A stretch of 64,000 nucleotides of DNA from Agapetus fuscipes (GCA_951799405.1 OX637344.1:12462001-12526000), one strand, 5' to 3'; shown: positions 12,601-22,078, numbered from the stretch's first letter. Translations and numbers: made by a program. The notes: generated from the sequence alone by a model not told the origin.

Positions 12601-15600
12601 CTTGGTCGTCGCCACAAGGCGCCAATCCTCAAGCAAGACCCAGTTGCTGTAAGGGTGGATGGCCCTTTGGTGACCGGTCATTGGTAAAGGTTTACGAATT
12701 TTTCAACCCAGCGAAGAGCAAATTTGTATGTTTGGTAAAATTTGGCCAAACGCTATATTTTTTGTGCTCCGCTGGCATTCGAACCCACAAACTTCCATTC
12801 AGAGTCCGAAGTGTTATCACTGGACTACGGACCGGTCTGTTTTAAATAATATAAATTATATTATTTTTTACTCCGTCGGGATTTGAACCACGACCCTTGT
12901 CTGGAGCGCTAATCACTAGAACACGGACCAGTCTATCCTATAATATATAAATATATTTTTAGATTGCCGCCTTTGATTCTATATGACTCATCTATAAAAG
13001 ACTTCAGGTAGAGTCTTTTGAATTACCAACAAAGAAAGTAGGTAACAATACAAAAGTCCGACAAGCTGATTCCTAGAAAACCCTGTCTACCTTTGTCTAC
13101 AGTTTGTTAACACAATGACTTTCATGTGCTTATAGTCACTTGCAGTTTTTTGTTTTGTTTTCTGGTATGCTGGTTTTTATTTGAATGGCTCTGTATAGCT
13201 CAACATAAAAGCCAAATCTCAAATGGACGTACACCCTGCAAGTCTTGCCGTCCTTCCCTGAAACAAGGGTGACATACTGTGACAGACATTGTATTTGATC
13301 CTCAATTGTATTTTCAAGCAGTTTTAAATCAAGAACTACTGTATTTCGTTAATGAGTTTTGAATTACAATATTCCTTTTTCAGTTTAAAAAAACACGTCA
13401 TTTACATATATGTATAACAATTAGGTTTTTAAGTAATGTGAAAAAGAGATTAGTTTGATTTCTTGATTTCTTCTAAGTAAAGTAAAGGGTCACACAAAAT
13501 AATGGCTATCGTGGCCGGTCCGTAGTTCAGTGGTAACACTTTAGACTCTGAATGGGAAGGTTTTGGGTTCGATTCCCGGCGGAGCACAAAAAATATACCA
13601 TTTATATTTTTAAATTTGCTCTTCGCTGGGTTGAGAAATTCATAAACCTTTACCAATGACCGGTCACTAAAGGTCCATTCAGCCTTACAGAAACTGGGTC
13701 TAGCTTGAGAATTGGCGTTTTGTAGCGACAAAAATCAAGCTCGTAAAAAGGTCGATAGCTCATATATTATGGTAGAATGCTTTCATTCCATGCCGAGAGC
13801 AAGTGTTCGATCTCAAGGTTTACCTACTCAGCCTTCACAAGAAATGAGAACCAGCCCCCCCGGGAGTTGGAAAACCCCCACTTCAACTGAAAGTGGTTGT
13901 TGTAAGGCCGACCCCCTTACCTGTAAAAATAAATAGGTCCTGAATGGCCACATGCGACTCCTTCAGGGATAACACAGGCAAGAAGTTACACTATATGTAT
14001 GTGTAGCTTAGTTGCGTTTTTTTTTTTTTGCGTGATGGGAGTTTCACAAAAGTCGTATGTAAAAAAAATCTACAAACGGCAATAGCAAGTCGAGCATATT
14101 TTGTGGGGCTAAATCCATACGGTCTGAGGCAAAAGGGGTTGGGGGGAAACGGGTCGCAAATTTGACAGCTATCGGCGCGGTGCAACATGAGAGCGCCCCC
14201 TTAACTGGGCTGTAAATACGAAATCATGCTGCGTCAGTGTTCAGATTTCGAAGGAATATGTAAAACCTATTACCAAATCTATAATCTAAGTTGTAAGGAT
14301 ATATTAACATTCAAAGCCCATATCAAATGCATGCCCACAAACAAACATGTGTAAGTTCACGCTTATAAATGCTGAATGTGTACTTACAAATTAATCCAAT
14401 AATAAAATCCAAACCTCAAATGAACATAAACCCTGCAACTTTTGCTGACCTTCCCTGGAACAGGGTTGACATTTTTTTTTTTAAGAAATCCTGTGCGGGA
14501 GACTTCCTAGATTCTAGAGACTCTAGGGGTCTATGACACTTGTTGTAGTGCCGCATAGGTGTACGAGCTTGGTCATCGCTACAAAGCGCCAATACTCAAG
14601 CAAGACCCAGTTGCTGCAAGGCTGGATGGACCTTTGGTGACCGGTCATTGGTAAAGGTTTATGAATTTTTCAACCCAGCGAAGAGCAAATTTCAAAATAT
14701 AAATGGTATATTTTTTGTGCTCCGCCGGGATTCAAACCCACAACCTTCCCATTCAGAGTCCGCAGTGTTACCACTGAGCTACGGACCGGTCGAACATTGG
14801 CAAATTGAACCATTTTTTACAGTATTGGTGGGCAGCCTCATATCAACCTATAAGGAATAAGATGTAATATTACTTTTTCAATGCAAGCATATTCCTGTTG
14901 TTTCTTGCAGGTGGAGTTTGCAGCGCCAGTAGGTTACAAAGAGCAGGAGAGAGTCCCGGGGAGCTCGGGGGGTGCGGGGGGCTCAGGGGGAGGCAGTACG
15001 GGGGAGGAGGACCTGCAGGCTCTCATGCCCGAGCCACGCGGGTTTGTGGCCTTCAAGGGAGAGGGGAACAGGCTCGATGGCAAGAAGAAGAAACCAGCCA
15101 AGGAAACAGACAAAGAAGATGAGAATAGAACCAGACAGGTAAGTTCATTGAATGCATCGTTTTAAAGCAAAACACATACTTAGCAAACAAAATACACTTA
15201 ACATGAGCTGAACGAATGACTCATTTTTAATTTTATATTTTGCCCTGAGTTCTTTAATTGATATTCACACATTGTTGCCCTGATTTACCTCTCTGAATTG
15301 CATCCATCTTTCTTGCCTTAAGATTATTATTTATATATAAACATCTTAATCAGAGAATAAACAAACTTAAATTTCAATCAATTGTTTACAATAATAAATA
15401 CAATAGACGAAATTAAGGGATGGATAAAGTCCAAGAGTGCTACTTGGGGTGGCTAGTGCCATTAAATGGCGCTCTTTATAAAATTGTCCAATTAATAATA
15501 TTATTATTAAAAAAATTGTGAAAATATAAACTATGCTTTTCTAAAAAGTTATTTTCCAACAATATTCAATAATAAGAGATGTTGCAGTAATGAAAAAATA

Positions 15601-15887
15601 GTTTAATAGTTTATTCTCTAACGACAGAAGTTGGAGGTGCAGCATTTGAGAGCCGTGGGCTGTAGCGACCCTGGAGAGAATGGAATTTAAATATAATGTT
15701 GTATTGGTTGCAGGTTTATGTGCGTGGTATTCCTGATTACGATTATGTGATTGGCACCCTGAGGTTCTTGAGAAATTCCCGCCCCAACAACGCTCCCAAA
15801 GACGAGAAAGAAGTCGCCGACCAGTTCACACCGTTCAAGGGAGAGGGATTCACCTTAGCCAAAACTAGATCCAAAAATATACTGTAG
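691..15887 (+). CDS. Ufd1: UFD1: ubiquitin recognition factor in ER-associated degradation (p97/VCP cofactor)
   Basis: UFD1 pairs with NPL4 on the p97/VCP ATPase and delivers polyubiquitinated proteins for extraction and proteasomal degradation, including ER-associated degradation. Coding exons read from the sequence: 691-693 (ATG alone, donor GTAATT), 854-974, 1809-1963, 2946-3075, 3880-4022, 14911-15138, 15714-15887. Phases agree at every junction and give about 317 residues; human UFD1 has 307. Seen: MFQFGFNMF start, [79 protein letters not shown] (the double-psi barrel Ufd1 domain), then a Gly/Ser-rich linker and two short linear segments, [18 protein letters not shown] and [11 protein letters not shown], typical of the C-terminal p97/NPL4-binding tail. 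A TTTCAG acceptor at 859 would remove FQ; the 853 acceptor fits the fly N-terminus better. Intron 5 is 10.9 kb of repeats. An AATAAA lies at 16228-16233. Confidence 0.95.
1105..1312 (+). repeat. Repeat A copy (non-LTR retrotransposon 3' end)
   Basis: Matches the 3' end of the RTE-like element at 46397-48020: GTTCACTTTGCCAATGTCAC, then GTCGGCAAGAGTTGCAG, TAGGTCCACATG and the closing GCAACTTAGATT. It lies in UFD1 intron 2 and is 5'-truncated. Confidence 0.8.
1321..1442 (-). repeat. SINE4 partial copy
   Basis: Reverse complement of the SINE4 body (GTGTTTTTGTGTGAATCAC, CAAGAGC, AAAGCGCCAATC, GACCCAGTTGCTG, TTTGGTGACTGGTCTTTG). The tRNA-like head is absent. It directly follows the Repeat A copy in UFD1 intron 2. 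Confidence 0.7.
2206..2314 (-). repeat. SINE3 partial copy with degraded tRNA head
   Basis: Contains GGGTTTGAAATAGGCACTGA and the head remnant ACCAACTGAGCTATAGAC, the reverse complement of GTCTATAGCTCAGTTGGT. It lies in UFD1 intron 3. The head resembles a tRNA D-arm but is not a tRNA gene. Confidence 0.65.
2388..2643 (-). repeat. Repeat A, near full length
   Basis: On the minus strand it runs from TTCCTTGACATATAGGTTGG to a short TTAGATTAGATTAGA tail at 2388-2407. Near full length for this family (about 250 bp), in UFD1 intron 3. Confidence 0.8.
3366..3571 (+). repeat. LINE reverse transcriptase C-terminal fragment, decayed
   Basis: Closely similar to 4796-4985: CGTCTTCATCTTATCACACA, GGGTAAGATTGAGG, GTGGCTGAAAAACCTG, CGCTGATCTTCGATAGAAG. 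The better copy translates to [16 protein letters not shown] and IAMMIADLR, typical of the tail of a non-LTR reverse transcriptase. This copy is frameshifted. Confidence 0.55.
3616..3692 (-). repeat. SINE4 fragment
   Basis: Short stretch matching the SINE4 body (GACCCAGTTGCTGTAAGGC, TGGATGGACCTTTGG) in UFD1 intron 4, next to a LINE fragment. Confidence 0.6.
4211..4795. mobile_element. MITE B copy, interrupted by a SINE2
   Basis: Long terminal inverted repeats: left CGGTGCTATTCTAAGACATT (about 4210-4346), right about 4614-4793 ending AGAATAGCACCG. The arms match each other through the ACGAATGATTCCTGGG region and the CCTACCGAATATCGG region. About 270 bp between the arms is a SINE2 insertion (4340-4612). 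Solo copies at 38640-38826 and 56062-56312 show the uninterrupted form. Confidence 0.75.
4340..4612 (+). repeat. SINE2 copy (tRNA-derived), inserted in MITE B
   Basis: Contains a B-box-like GGTTCGATCCCCG, then CATAACTTTGACCCTGGTTC, a TTAATTAATAATTCATTAA stretch and the 3' block CCTGTTTCTGGCCAGGC...GGTTGGTGAATTGCATTCC shared with copies at 40698, 49160 and 51100. The head is diverged. Confidence 0.65.
4796..4985 (+). repeat. LINE reverse transcriptase C-terminal fragment
   Basis: Open frame with [38 protein letters not shown] and IAMMIADLR, the C-terminal tail found in non-LTR reverse transcriptases. It abuts the right end of MITE B, which supplies the upstream residues of the open frame, so no host protein is implied. 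Confidence 0.6.
5030..5340 (-). repeat. LINE reverse transcriptase C-terminal fragment (second family)
   Basis: On the minus strand the translation includes [36 protein letters not shown] and [12 protein letters not shown], the LGHxxRM...GRPRxxWxD signature near the C-terminus of RTE/Jockey-like reverse transcriptases. Frames are broken and the 5' part is gone. Confidence 0.6.
5341..6240. other. AT-rich intronic sequence, nothing recognised
   Basis: UFD1 intron 5 sequence with long T and A runs. Short open frames here have no family features. A GC-richer patch at about 5925-6010 (GGACGTCGGACCTGTGCCGC) is not recognised. Confidence 0.5.
6256..6502 (-). repeat. Repeat A copy
   Basis: Minus-strand copy from TTCCTTGACTTATAGGTTGG to GCAACTTAGATTTAGATG. 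Near full length, in UFD1 intron 5. Confidence 0.8.
6679..6932 (-). repeat. SINE3 copy
   Basis: Complete family order on the minus strand: tRNA-like head with GGTCGATAGTTCAATTGGTA, B-box-like GGTTCGATC, body with the CCGGCCCCCTTACCTG block and the 3' end GTGCAGCTTAGTTG. The middle part between head and body is shortened. Confidence 0.75.
6938..7172 (-). repeat. SINE4 copy
   Basis: Minus-oriented. tRNA-like head at the right (GGTCCGTAGTGCAAGTGGTA, B-box-like GGTTCGAATCCCGG), then AGCACAAAAAATATGCC, GGGTTGAAAAATTTATGAAC and CTTGAGAATTGAC. It abuts the preceding SINE3 copy. Confidence 0.8.
7373..7453 (-). repeat. Repeat A 3' fragment
   Basis: Only the terminal 80 bp (TCTAAGCTGCAAGGATATG through AAGTTCGCGCTTA), cut where unrelated sequence begins. 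Confidence 0.7.
8195..8555 (-). repeat. SINE4 copy with 5S rRNA-like 5' segment
   Basis: Read on the minus strand: a 5S rRNA-like piece (about 8485-8553: AAGCAACATTGGGCGCGG, ACTTGGATGGGTGACCG, CGTCGTTGGCATCTTGG), then a tRNA-like head starting ACCGGTCCGTAGTCCGTAGT, the SINE4 body, and an ATTATTATT-type tail (8165-8195). The 5S part lacks its 5' half. The same junction occurs at 57333. Confidence 0.8.
8685..8740 (-). repeat. SINE4 3' fragment
   Basis: Carries ATAGGATGATTTATTTGGTG and GAGCGCTGTTTTTGTGTG, the 3' end of SINE4, cut after about 50 bp. Confidence 0.65.
9123..9330 (+). repeat. Repeat A copy
   Basis: GGTTGGTATGAGGCTGACCA through TTGCAACTAAGATT, with a small internal deletion after TTTTATGTTGTCC. 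Located in UFD1 intron 5. Confidence 0.8.
9331..10263. other. Intronic sequence without a recognised feature
   Basis: AT-rich. The longest open frame, 102 codons on the minus strand at 9644-9952 (contains [19 protein letters not shown]), has no family I recognise and no supporting splice context that I could confirm, so it is not called as a gene. Confidence 0.4.
10264..10371 (+). repeat. Repeat A 3' fragment
   Basis: Starts within the family at TAGGTCCATTTGCGGCATG and ends at GCAACTTAGATTC. Confidence 0.75.
10946..11090 (-). repeat. Repeat A central fragment
   Basis: Minus-oriented ACATGCCGCATGTGGACC through CCATTTTCTACAGAATGGG. A further TCAAGGAATTGTTCC at 11218 may be its displaced 5' end. 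Confidence 0.7.
11276..11450 (-). repeat. SINE3 copy, degraded
   Basis: Minus-oriented 3' and central parts: GTGTAACTTCTTGCAGCG, CCAACCACTTCAGTTGAAG, GGTTTGAAATAAACACCG. No tRNA-like head remains. Confidence 0.65.
11499..11596 (-). CDS. Possible antisense coding exon, unrecognised
   Basis: On the minus strand a good acceptor (GTTTCCTTTCAG) precedes G-ATG at 11593-11595. An open frame of 32 codons ([20 protein letters not shown], then [12 protein letters not shown]) runs to a consensus donor, TTG|GTGAGT, at 11498. That pattern suits an exon carrying a start codon. It lies antisense within the 10.9 kb UFD1 intron. I do not recognise the protein, and no partner exon could be confirmed. It may equally be chance or transposon-derived. 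Confidence 0.3.
11996..12597. repeat. Three SINE3 copies in alternating orientation
   Basis: 11996-12078 is a minus-oriented 3' end. 12079-12397 is a full plus copy: tRNA-like head GTCGATAGCTCAGGTGGTAG, B-box-like GGGTTCGAATCCCACCG, GGTGTCAGAAATGATTTCCC, CAGCCTTCACAAGAAATGAG, GCTGGAAAACC, CCGGCCCCCTTACCTG and 3' end GTGTAGCTTAGTTGCG. 12400-12597 is a minus copy. The plus copy is the best reference for the family here. Confidence 0.8.
12598..12935 (-). repeat. SINE4 copy plus a second tRNA-like head
   Basis: 12598-12838 is a minus-oriented SINE4 with tRNA-like head (ACCGGTCCGTAGTCCAGTGA). 12860-12932 is a separate head-like stretch (GACTGGTCCGTGTTCTAGTG, GGTTCAAATCCCGACGG) with no body, probably a related SINE. 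Confidence 0.7.
13207..13275 (-). repeat. Repeat A fragment
   Basis: Short minus-oriented piece with CCCTGCAAGTCTTGCCGTCC and CCTGAAACAAGGGTGACAT. Confidence 0.65.
13512..13745 (+). repeat. SINE4 copy
   Basis: Plus-oriented: head GGCCGGTCCGTAGTTCAGTG, B-box-like GGGTTCGATTCCCGG, AGCACAAAAAATATACC, GGTTGAGAAATTCATAAACC, GAATTGGCG. No 5S segment lies upstream (preceded by AATAATGGCTATCGT). Confidence 0.8.
13752..14020 (+). repeat. SINE3 copy
   Basis: Plus-oriented: head GGTCGATAGCTCATATATTA, TCAGCCTTCACAAGAAATG, CTGAAAGTGG, CCTGTAAAAATAAATAGG and 3' GTGTAGCTTAGTTGCG. The section with GATTTCCCGTTTCGG is deleted. Confidence 0.75.
14280..14855 (-). repeat. Repeat A copy split by a SINE4 insertion
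   Basis: Repeat A parts are 14280-14471 and 14797-14855. The SINE4 (14472-14796, minus) interrupts the motif GGGTTGACATTGGC, with ACATT present on both sides, consistent with a short target-site duplication. The SINE4 copy has the long 3' form with CCTAGATTCTAGAGACTC and a T-run at 14471-14482 (poly(A) on its own strand). Confidence 0.75.
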
Positions 15888-16797
15888 GGCGATAGCAACA
15901 AAATTATTATATTGTACATAGATATACTTAATGCTGAGTGTTGGTAAGCCTGATGCAGAGAAAATAATATACAGAAGGTCAAGTGTGAAACTTTTCATTC
16001 AAACTCAACCCAAGCATTTTACAAAAAACACACACTAGAGTCCCTGTTTTACTTAATGTGAAGTTTTTGGTAAACTCTATAGTTGAAATTATTTGTCATG
16101 CTTCATACTTGGAGTAAAGAGCAACAACTGATTCATCATGTTTCATTTATTAATTGGAAATATAAAAACTGATTATGTTTTTTTTGTGTATCTTTATTTA
16201 AGACATAAAAATAACTGATAATCTTACAATAAAAATTAAAAAATATATAAAAGTGTTCATTATTTCTTTACATTAAAAGTAGACTTAAACAAAGAAAAAC
16301 TAAATGCGAAAAATCATCCTAATATATTACAAATTCATTCAAAACGTGCCCAGGATATTCTCTGTGAAGTAACAACATTTTATCTTTGGATATTGTTACC
16401 GACTTGGACACAAAAACAACAGGCATCCTTCCAAATACACATTTTTTCAGTATAAACCATTCACCAATTACAGATTGATTCAAATTAAACATAGATTGTT
16501 TGCAAACATTTTGTCTTATATTTTTAATGAAAAATCTGTCTGGAAATCTTTAAAGGAAAGAATTACAAGAAAAAGATACAATAAATAATTTCACTCCAAA
16601 TTTTTTCATACTAATTAAGTATCTTAATGAATTAATCAAGTTATGAAGATAAAGGTACAATGTTATATCAGGAATACATTAGAATACAATTTTTTTGGTT
16701 ACCTAACCACATTGATGACTCGTTAAGAGGCCAATTTATATTGGGGGGAATTTCATTTAAAATCAAAATTCAGGGGAATCAAAAAGTATTTTTAGTA
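15888..16797. other. UFD1 3' UTR and AT-rich flank
   Basis: AATAAA at 16228-16233 is a plausible UFD1 polyadenylation signal, giving a 3' UTR of about 350 bp. The rest is AT-rich with no recognised feature. Confidence 0.5.
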
Positions 16798-17086
16798 CTT
16801 TTTAAAGAATGAAACAACGGATTTTACTGACCGTGCAAACGAGAAGAACGATTTTCTCTACGTTTCGTCGGAGTCATATCCGACGTCCTCAGGAGACGTG
16901 TGTCCTCTACAAGGAGGAACCACAAACTGATTGAACGAACGAACCATGAACCACGTTCGTGGTTCCTCCTTGTAGAGGACATACGTCTCCTGAGAATGTC
17001 GGATATGACTCCGACGAAACGTAGAGAAAATCGTTCTTCTCTTTTGCACGGTCAGTAAAATCCGTTTTTTCATTCTTTAAAATGTC
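16798..17086. repeat. Long near-perfect inverted repeat (hairpin element)
   Basis: Left arm about 16798-16923 and right arm about 16962-17086 are reverse complements with few mismatches. Matching blocks include GGATTTTACTGACCGTGCA against TGCACGGTCAGTAAAATCC, and GACTCCGACGAAACGTAGAG opposite its complement at 16855. The loop is under 40 bp. The arms encode nothing recognisable; this is a foldback or MITE-type element. Confidence 0.85.
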
Positions 17087-18800
17087 TAACGACCGTAAGC
17101 ATAATTATTTTTAGTACTATGTAAAATAAGGTGAATCAACAGACTTGAGGCTTGGTTAAACAGGAAGCATCTTTAATGCGCGTCAAGGCGTCAGCGTTTA
17201 AGCGCCGTACAGATGAGTATTCAGTCGCCACTGGTCACGATGTCTAGTGACTTAAATGAAGATGAGTTGTAGCCGCTTTACACATTCTCTAGCAAAATCT
17301 GGTCTTTGTGGAATTTATCAATTATATACACAAGCACTAGTTTTTTTCAACGCATTTCATTAATTTTTCAACTAACATTTTTAATTTGACATAAAAAAAC
17401 ACCCAGCGTCAGATGAAATTTTGTAACAAAATACAATGCAATGTCCAAACTCAGCAACGGATCGTCCCGAACTGGTAGCACGTTTGCTCTGTTTGTCAGG
17501 TGTAGACATGTTCAGTACAACACAACGCAGCGCTATCAACCGGGACACTTTTTCAAAACCTTCCTATTTGACGAAGCCTTCAAGATGAACAATTAAAAGC
17601 AACAATGGAGTCTGAACATCCAAACTTCCGTAAGTGTGGTGATAGCACAGGTCTAGGTGACTAGGATCCTTAGCAACCAAAAACAAAATGTACTTGTTCT
17701 ACATTTCGATAACTCAGAACTGCCTCATTTTTCCTCTTTTCAATGTTACTTTGACTTTTTGTAGAAAAAAATATACCCAATATAATTTTAACCCTACTTA
17801 TACGATGGAATCAACCTTCTCAATCCAATTATATAAATGATATATATTTCAGTATCGCAAAAAGTATCAAGCCACTTTGCCTACCAGCCATCTGCATTGG
17901 AAATAAGCATATCTGATTCAGAAAGTTTCTTGAAATTTTTACAATGTGGCAACACATTTCTCATTCTATTCTGCGTATTTTTTTTTGATAAATACAATGC
18001 TAAGTGCTCAATATTAATTTTAAAAAAATAACACTTTTTTGATTATTTGTCAAATTAAAAATACATTTGACATTTATTTAAAAAAAATACAATGGACTTT
18101 CTCAGGGTGAACCACCAAACCCTAACAAATATAATACATTTGCCAGTTTTTCCAATAAAAACAGTCAGTAAATAATACTCATGACATTATTTGACACTTT
18201 TTTCCACATTATGGAGTCCATACCGATATCATAGACAAAAAATGTGGCCTCACTGAGCCAGGTCGTTAAAAGTCGACTAGAGAGGAAGCAAAATAATATT
18301 TTTTTCACATAGACCTGTGACGTTCACCAGCTGAAGTTGTAACTTCCATTTTGACTCCAGTTTTTAAAGGAACTTTACCCCGAGTATGAAAATTGCGTAA
18401 ATTCTCTTCAAGCAAATAAAAATGTATGTAAAATACTACAGCACTCATAGTGAATTAGTTTTTGTACATTTCTTCTATTGACGAAATCGAAGGGAATTTA
18501 GGCAATGTTACTTGGGGTACTTGTCGCAGAGAAAAAGAACACTCAACGACAATTGTGCAAGATTTGTCTTTAAATTATGAAATACATAAATATCAAGCAT
18601 AACAAGTACAAGTATCATTATTGCATATATTTTTGTTCTATTAGTCATAAATATCTATTACTCTTTGAATTTAAGTGTTTCATTAGACAACCCTTTTAGG
18701 GACAAGGGTGTACTTATATGATTAAGACATAATTATGATGTAAATCGCCCAAAAGACACAGTACCCAATCTCATCCAAATCTGTCATTTCTGTCCTGTCC
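17087..18800. other. Intergenic, mostly unrecognised
   Basis: Contains a MITE D-like fragment near 17645-17760 (CAGGTCTAGGTGACTAGGAT, CTTAGCAACC) and related motifs near 18300 (AGACCTGTGACGT). A possible small inverted element at about 18370-18525 has ACTTTACCCCGAGT at one end and TTACTTGGGGTACTTG at the other. Confidence 0.4.
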
Positions 18801-19125
18801 CTGGGATGGTGGAGGGGATAAGGCGTCTGCATTGAATTTGCATTATTTACGGTAACGCTGGTTCGATCCCTGTCTGCGTCCTGTCCTATCGACAATAACT
18901 TCGACCCTGGTTCAACAGATGCCATTGGTTAGTTATAAGTCGGTGTTTTGTTGAGGGATAAAGTCGCTATTCCTGACTAGCGTATTTGGAACAGAATAAT
19001 GCTGGTTCGAATCACGCTTGGCCCTTTGACCATAACTTCGACCCTGGTTCGACAGATGTCATTGCATGCACGCAAGCTTCTGCTTTCGCATGAAGACATC
19101 CAGCCAAGCAAAATAGGTTGGTGTA
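18801..19125 (+). repeat. Two tandem SINE2 copies
   Basis: The first (18801-18945) has an A-box-like TGGTGGAGGGGATAAGGCG and GGTTCGATCCCTGTCTGCG, then CGACAATAACTTCGACCCTG. The second (18946-19125) has GAGGGATAAAGTCGC, GGTTCGAATCACGC, CATAACTTCGACCCTGG and the 3' AAATAGGTTGGTG block. Heads resemble a tRNA with a long variable arm (Ser/Leu type). Confidence 0.65.
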
Positions 19126-19373
19126 ACATCAATAATCACAAGCAATGCTGTTAGATAAAGAGAATACAACCATAATATTTATTGATTACATTTGAGGACA
19201 ATTTAATATCCACAGCCGGTTTCATAAACATACAGTTTGCATTGTCAAATGGTCTAATTATTACACCTGATACGGTGGGTTTACGAAACCTGTTGTAGAT
19301 CTTAAATTGCACTCAAAAGTTATTGACATCCAAGTTGCTTTATTTCTACCTATTAAGATGAAAGATTACATTC

Positions 19374-19617
19374 CTTGACTGATAGGTTGGTATGCGGCTG
19401 ACCACCCATACTGTAAATAAAGGTTCACTTTGCCAATGTCACCCCTGCTTCAGGGAAGGTCGGCAAGAGTTGCAGGGCTTATGTTCATTTGAGATTGGGT
19501 TTTTTATATTGTAGGTCCACATGCGGCATGTGTAAGCGCGAAATTATGCATGCCTGCTTGTGGGAATGCATTTAATATGAATCTCAAATGATACATATCT
19601 TTGCAGCTTAGATTAAG
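19374..19617 (+). repeat. Repeat A copy, near full length
   Basis: From TTCCTTGACTGATAGGTTGG to TTTGCAGCTTAGATTAAGATT. Contains every block of the family. Confidence 0.85.
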
Positions 19618-19756
19618 ATTACAAACTTGATGCCTCAATAATCCATGAAAATGCTCCGAGAACTAGCAATGGAGATGTAAGAACGCTGTGTGTTCCATTA
19701 TGATGGTGCTTGCATTCAAAACCACCAGTAACATTTGTACTTAGAACCCACTCAGG

Positions 19757-19893
19757 GTGTGGACTCGGAATAAATTCCATGGCAATAAAATTGTGACTTC
19801 TGACTTTTCTTGGTCATGTTTGACTTTTCCCTAGCAACCCGACTGTGAGGTCACAATTTTGTTGTCTATGAAGTTTGTTCCGAGTCCACTATG
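19757..19893. mobile_element. MITE D, complete copy
   Basis: Ends TGGACTCGGAATAAATTCC and TTTGTTCCGAGTCCACT form inverted repeats. The interior has CTTTTCCCTAGCAACCCGAC and GAGGTCACAATTTTG, shared with several other loci in the window. Confidence 0.65.
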
Positions 19894-20037
19894 AATAGCA
19901 CAATGTTTCTAATGATTGTTTATCATCTATCTTTCCCATATGCAGACATTGCTGAGCTAGGTACTGTGTGTGCGGGCAAGGCGCTACTTATTGGCAAATA
20001 CAAGTGTTGGAACGTAGTCGCGTGGAGTGAGGTTGGG

Positions 20038-20544
20038 TTAGAACCTTTTGAGGAACTCCTCGGAGCAGATTCTCGCTCTGGCGTTGACCGTGAGCTTCAT
20101 CTCACTGATTTCCTTGTCAATCTCCTCCATGAAGTAAATGACAAAGTCCACCAACTTGTGTTTGTACATTTGCTCCGTGTGGAAGTTGGTGATGAGGAAG
20201 CTGATGTTGTATCCCTCTATCGGCTTCCTCCTCAGCACGACGAAGTTCTCCGCGCGCATCATCATGAACCTCATGAACTTCTTGCACAGAATCTTCTCGA
20301 TTTCATCAGCTTGCTTGACCATGATGCTGACTCTGATGGAGTTTATGGAGGATTCTATCAGGACTTTCTCGTTGGCGTTGCGCGATATGACCACGGGGTT
20401 GAGGACCAGCTCCCGGCTAGATCTAACCTCAACTTCTGGCTTGTTGTACCGCTCGACCACCCGCGATGAGAAGTGATCCAGGCACATGGCGGCGGCGAGC
20501 GTGTGCCTCACCGCATTCAAATATGGCTTCAGCGTCGCCGACAT
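20038..20544 (-). CDS. Arpc4: ARPC4: actin-related protein 2/3 complex subunit 4 (p20)
   Basis: The full protein of 168 residues is open from ATG (20544) to TAA, the same length as human ARPC4. It begins [20 protein letters not shown] and carries the very conserved [55 protein letters not shown] and [21 protein letters not shown]4 with ARPC2 forms the core that binds the mother actin filament and holds the Arp2/3 branch junction together in the cytoplasm. No intron interrupts the coding region; a 5' UTR intron is possible. The frame is undamaged and conservation is near complete, so I take it as the functional gene, though a recent retrocopy cannot be excluded from one locus. It is convergent with UFD1 and divergent from pasha. 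Confidence 0.96.
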   Translation of the reverse strand: MSATLKPYLNAVRHTLAAAMCLDHFSSRVVERYNKPEVEVRSSRELVLNPVVISRNANEKVLIESSINSIRVSIMVKQADEIEKILCKKFMRFMMMRAENFVVLRRKPIEGYNISFLITNFHTEQMYKHKLVDFVIYFMEEIDKEISEMKLTVNARARICSEEFLKRF

Positions 20545-22078
20545 TCCGATTGTGGACTTGTTTCACTTAAATGAACCACACCTCTTGTAAATTCTGACAG
20601 ATGAACGTTGTCAATGATTATTCATTTCACCAAACGCCCTGACAGATAAATAAAATGTGTGCTGCCACCTACTGGCGTACGGCGATATTATTTTCCTTCC
20701 ACATGGTAGATACAAAAAGGAGAGAAATCTTGTTTAATGTATGAGCGTATTAATTTTTGGCCAACATGCCCACCACCATAGTTCCCCGTACCAACACCGC
20801 TCGCAGCGTATATCAAACTGATCTACAGATGTACACGGCTTAAAATGAGTTCAAATGACAGCTAAAGGAGGGCACTGCGCCGCTATGACTTTGCGGCCTT
20901 GAAACGCTTAAAATCTTAATTAAACATTGAAATCTCAAAAGTGACGTTCTAAAATATGGTGACGTTAATTCCGATTTTTATCACAGTTAGTTTAAGCCAT
21001 TGAGTACAATGGTTTAAGCCGTGTTGATCCGCATTATGTGTTATTATGACGTGAACTAATCGGCGCGTGCCATTTTTGGAAGCCAGTAAGCTTCACAACA
21101 TGCCTAGGAAACTTAGGGCATATTTTGGTTCCTGGCAACATTATTTGGGTAGTTATTCACAGTCACGGTTTCTCCGACCAATCAGAGCTCCGATTGGGTC
21201 ACATGTCTGGTCACGAGGTATACCGCCAGTCCCCATGTGGCGGCCATTTGTGTTTTTGCAATCTACGCAAGGAGCGCTTCCCTTTTGAAAATTCTTTAAA
21301 TTTTGTGATTTGGCAATTTACAATGTCCAGTCGCCGTTGTTGTGTACCTCATTGTTTTAATACGGAGTTAAAGTAATCGGATTCGTTTCTATTTCACGAT
21401 TAGTAATGTACTTACTGGAAAAAACAAAAAGTTTGGGTGAACTGTACTTTTTGTATGAAATGAAGGACTGTACTTTTTGTATGAAATGAAGAACTGTTTT
21501 TTTTAGAAAAGTTGTACTTTATAAGTGTGAAATGTGTCCTCTTGTGGGAATACATTTAGTGTAAATCTTAAATGTGATATATCTTTTCAACATCAGATTA
21601 TGGACATAATTATTAAATTTGAATTGAGCAAGTCACAATGTATATATTATGATAGAAAAATAAGTAATAACACATTAAAAAAGAAGAAAATGTATTTATA
21701 ACATAAATGTAATTTATAATCAATTGTTGTAATGTAATTAAGTTGTGCTATTTGAATTTTTTTTTTTAAATAAAATATGTTTTACCATCTTCAATTGTTT
21801 TTATTTACTTCGCCAACTGAGTAGAACAGTAATAATATAGAATGATATTATGATGATAATTTAGTATTGTCTAGACACGTAGGGTAGTTACTGGCGCTAC
21901 CCATCGTTTCATATATAAATAATACTACTTGGTTACATTTTTTTTGTTCTAAGACCGCCCTCTATAAACCTACATACTCTGTGCTTCACAACACTAGCGC
22001 CTTTAAAGAAGGCCAGATTGTGGGCCAGATGCACATGAAGAACTTTCTAGTATGCACACCTTTTTGTATGCACCTTGT
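20545..22078. other. ARPC4 upstream region and AT-rich spacer
   Basis: 20545-20640 holds the presumed ARPC4 promoter and 5' UTR. A Repeat A 3' fragment lies at 21536-21602 (CCTCTTGTGGGAATACATTT). At 21466-21490 the phrase GTACTTTTTGTATGAAATGA occurs twice in tandem. The short open frames 21067-21376 have no recognised similarity. Confidence 0.45.

Noticed and set aside
19891..20469. Plus-strand 192-codon open frame
   Set aside because: It is the antisense shadow of ARPC4, whose minus-strand product is highly conserved.
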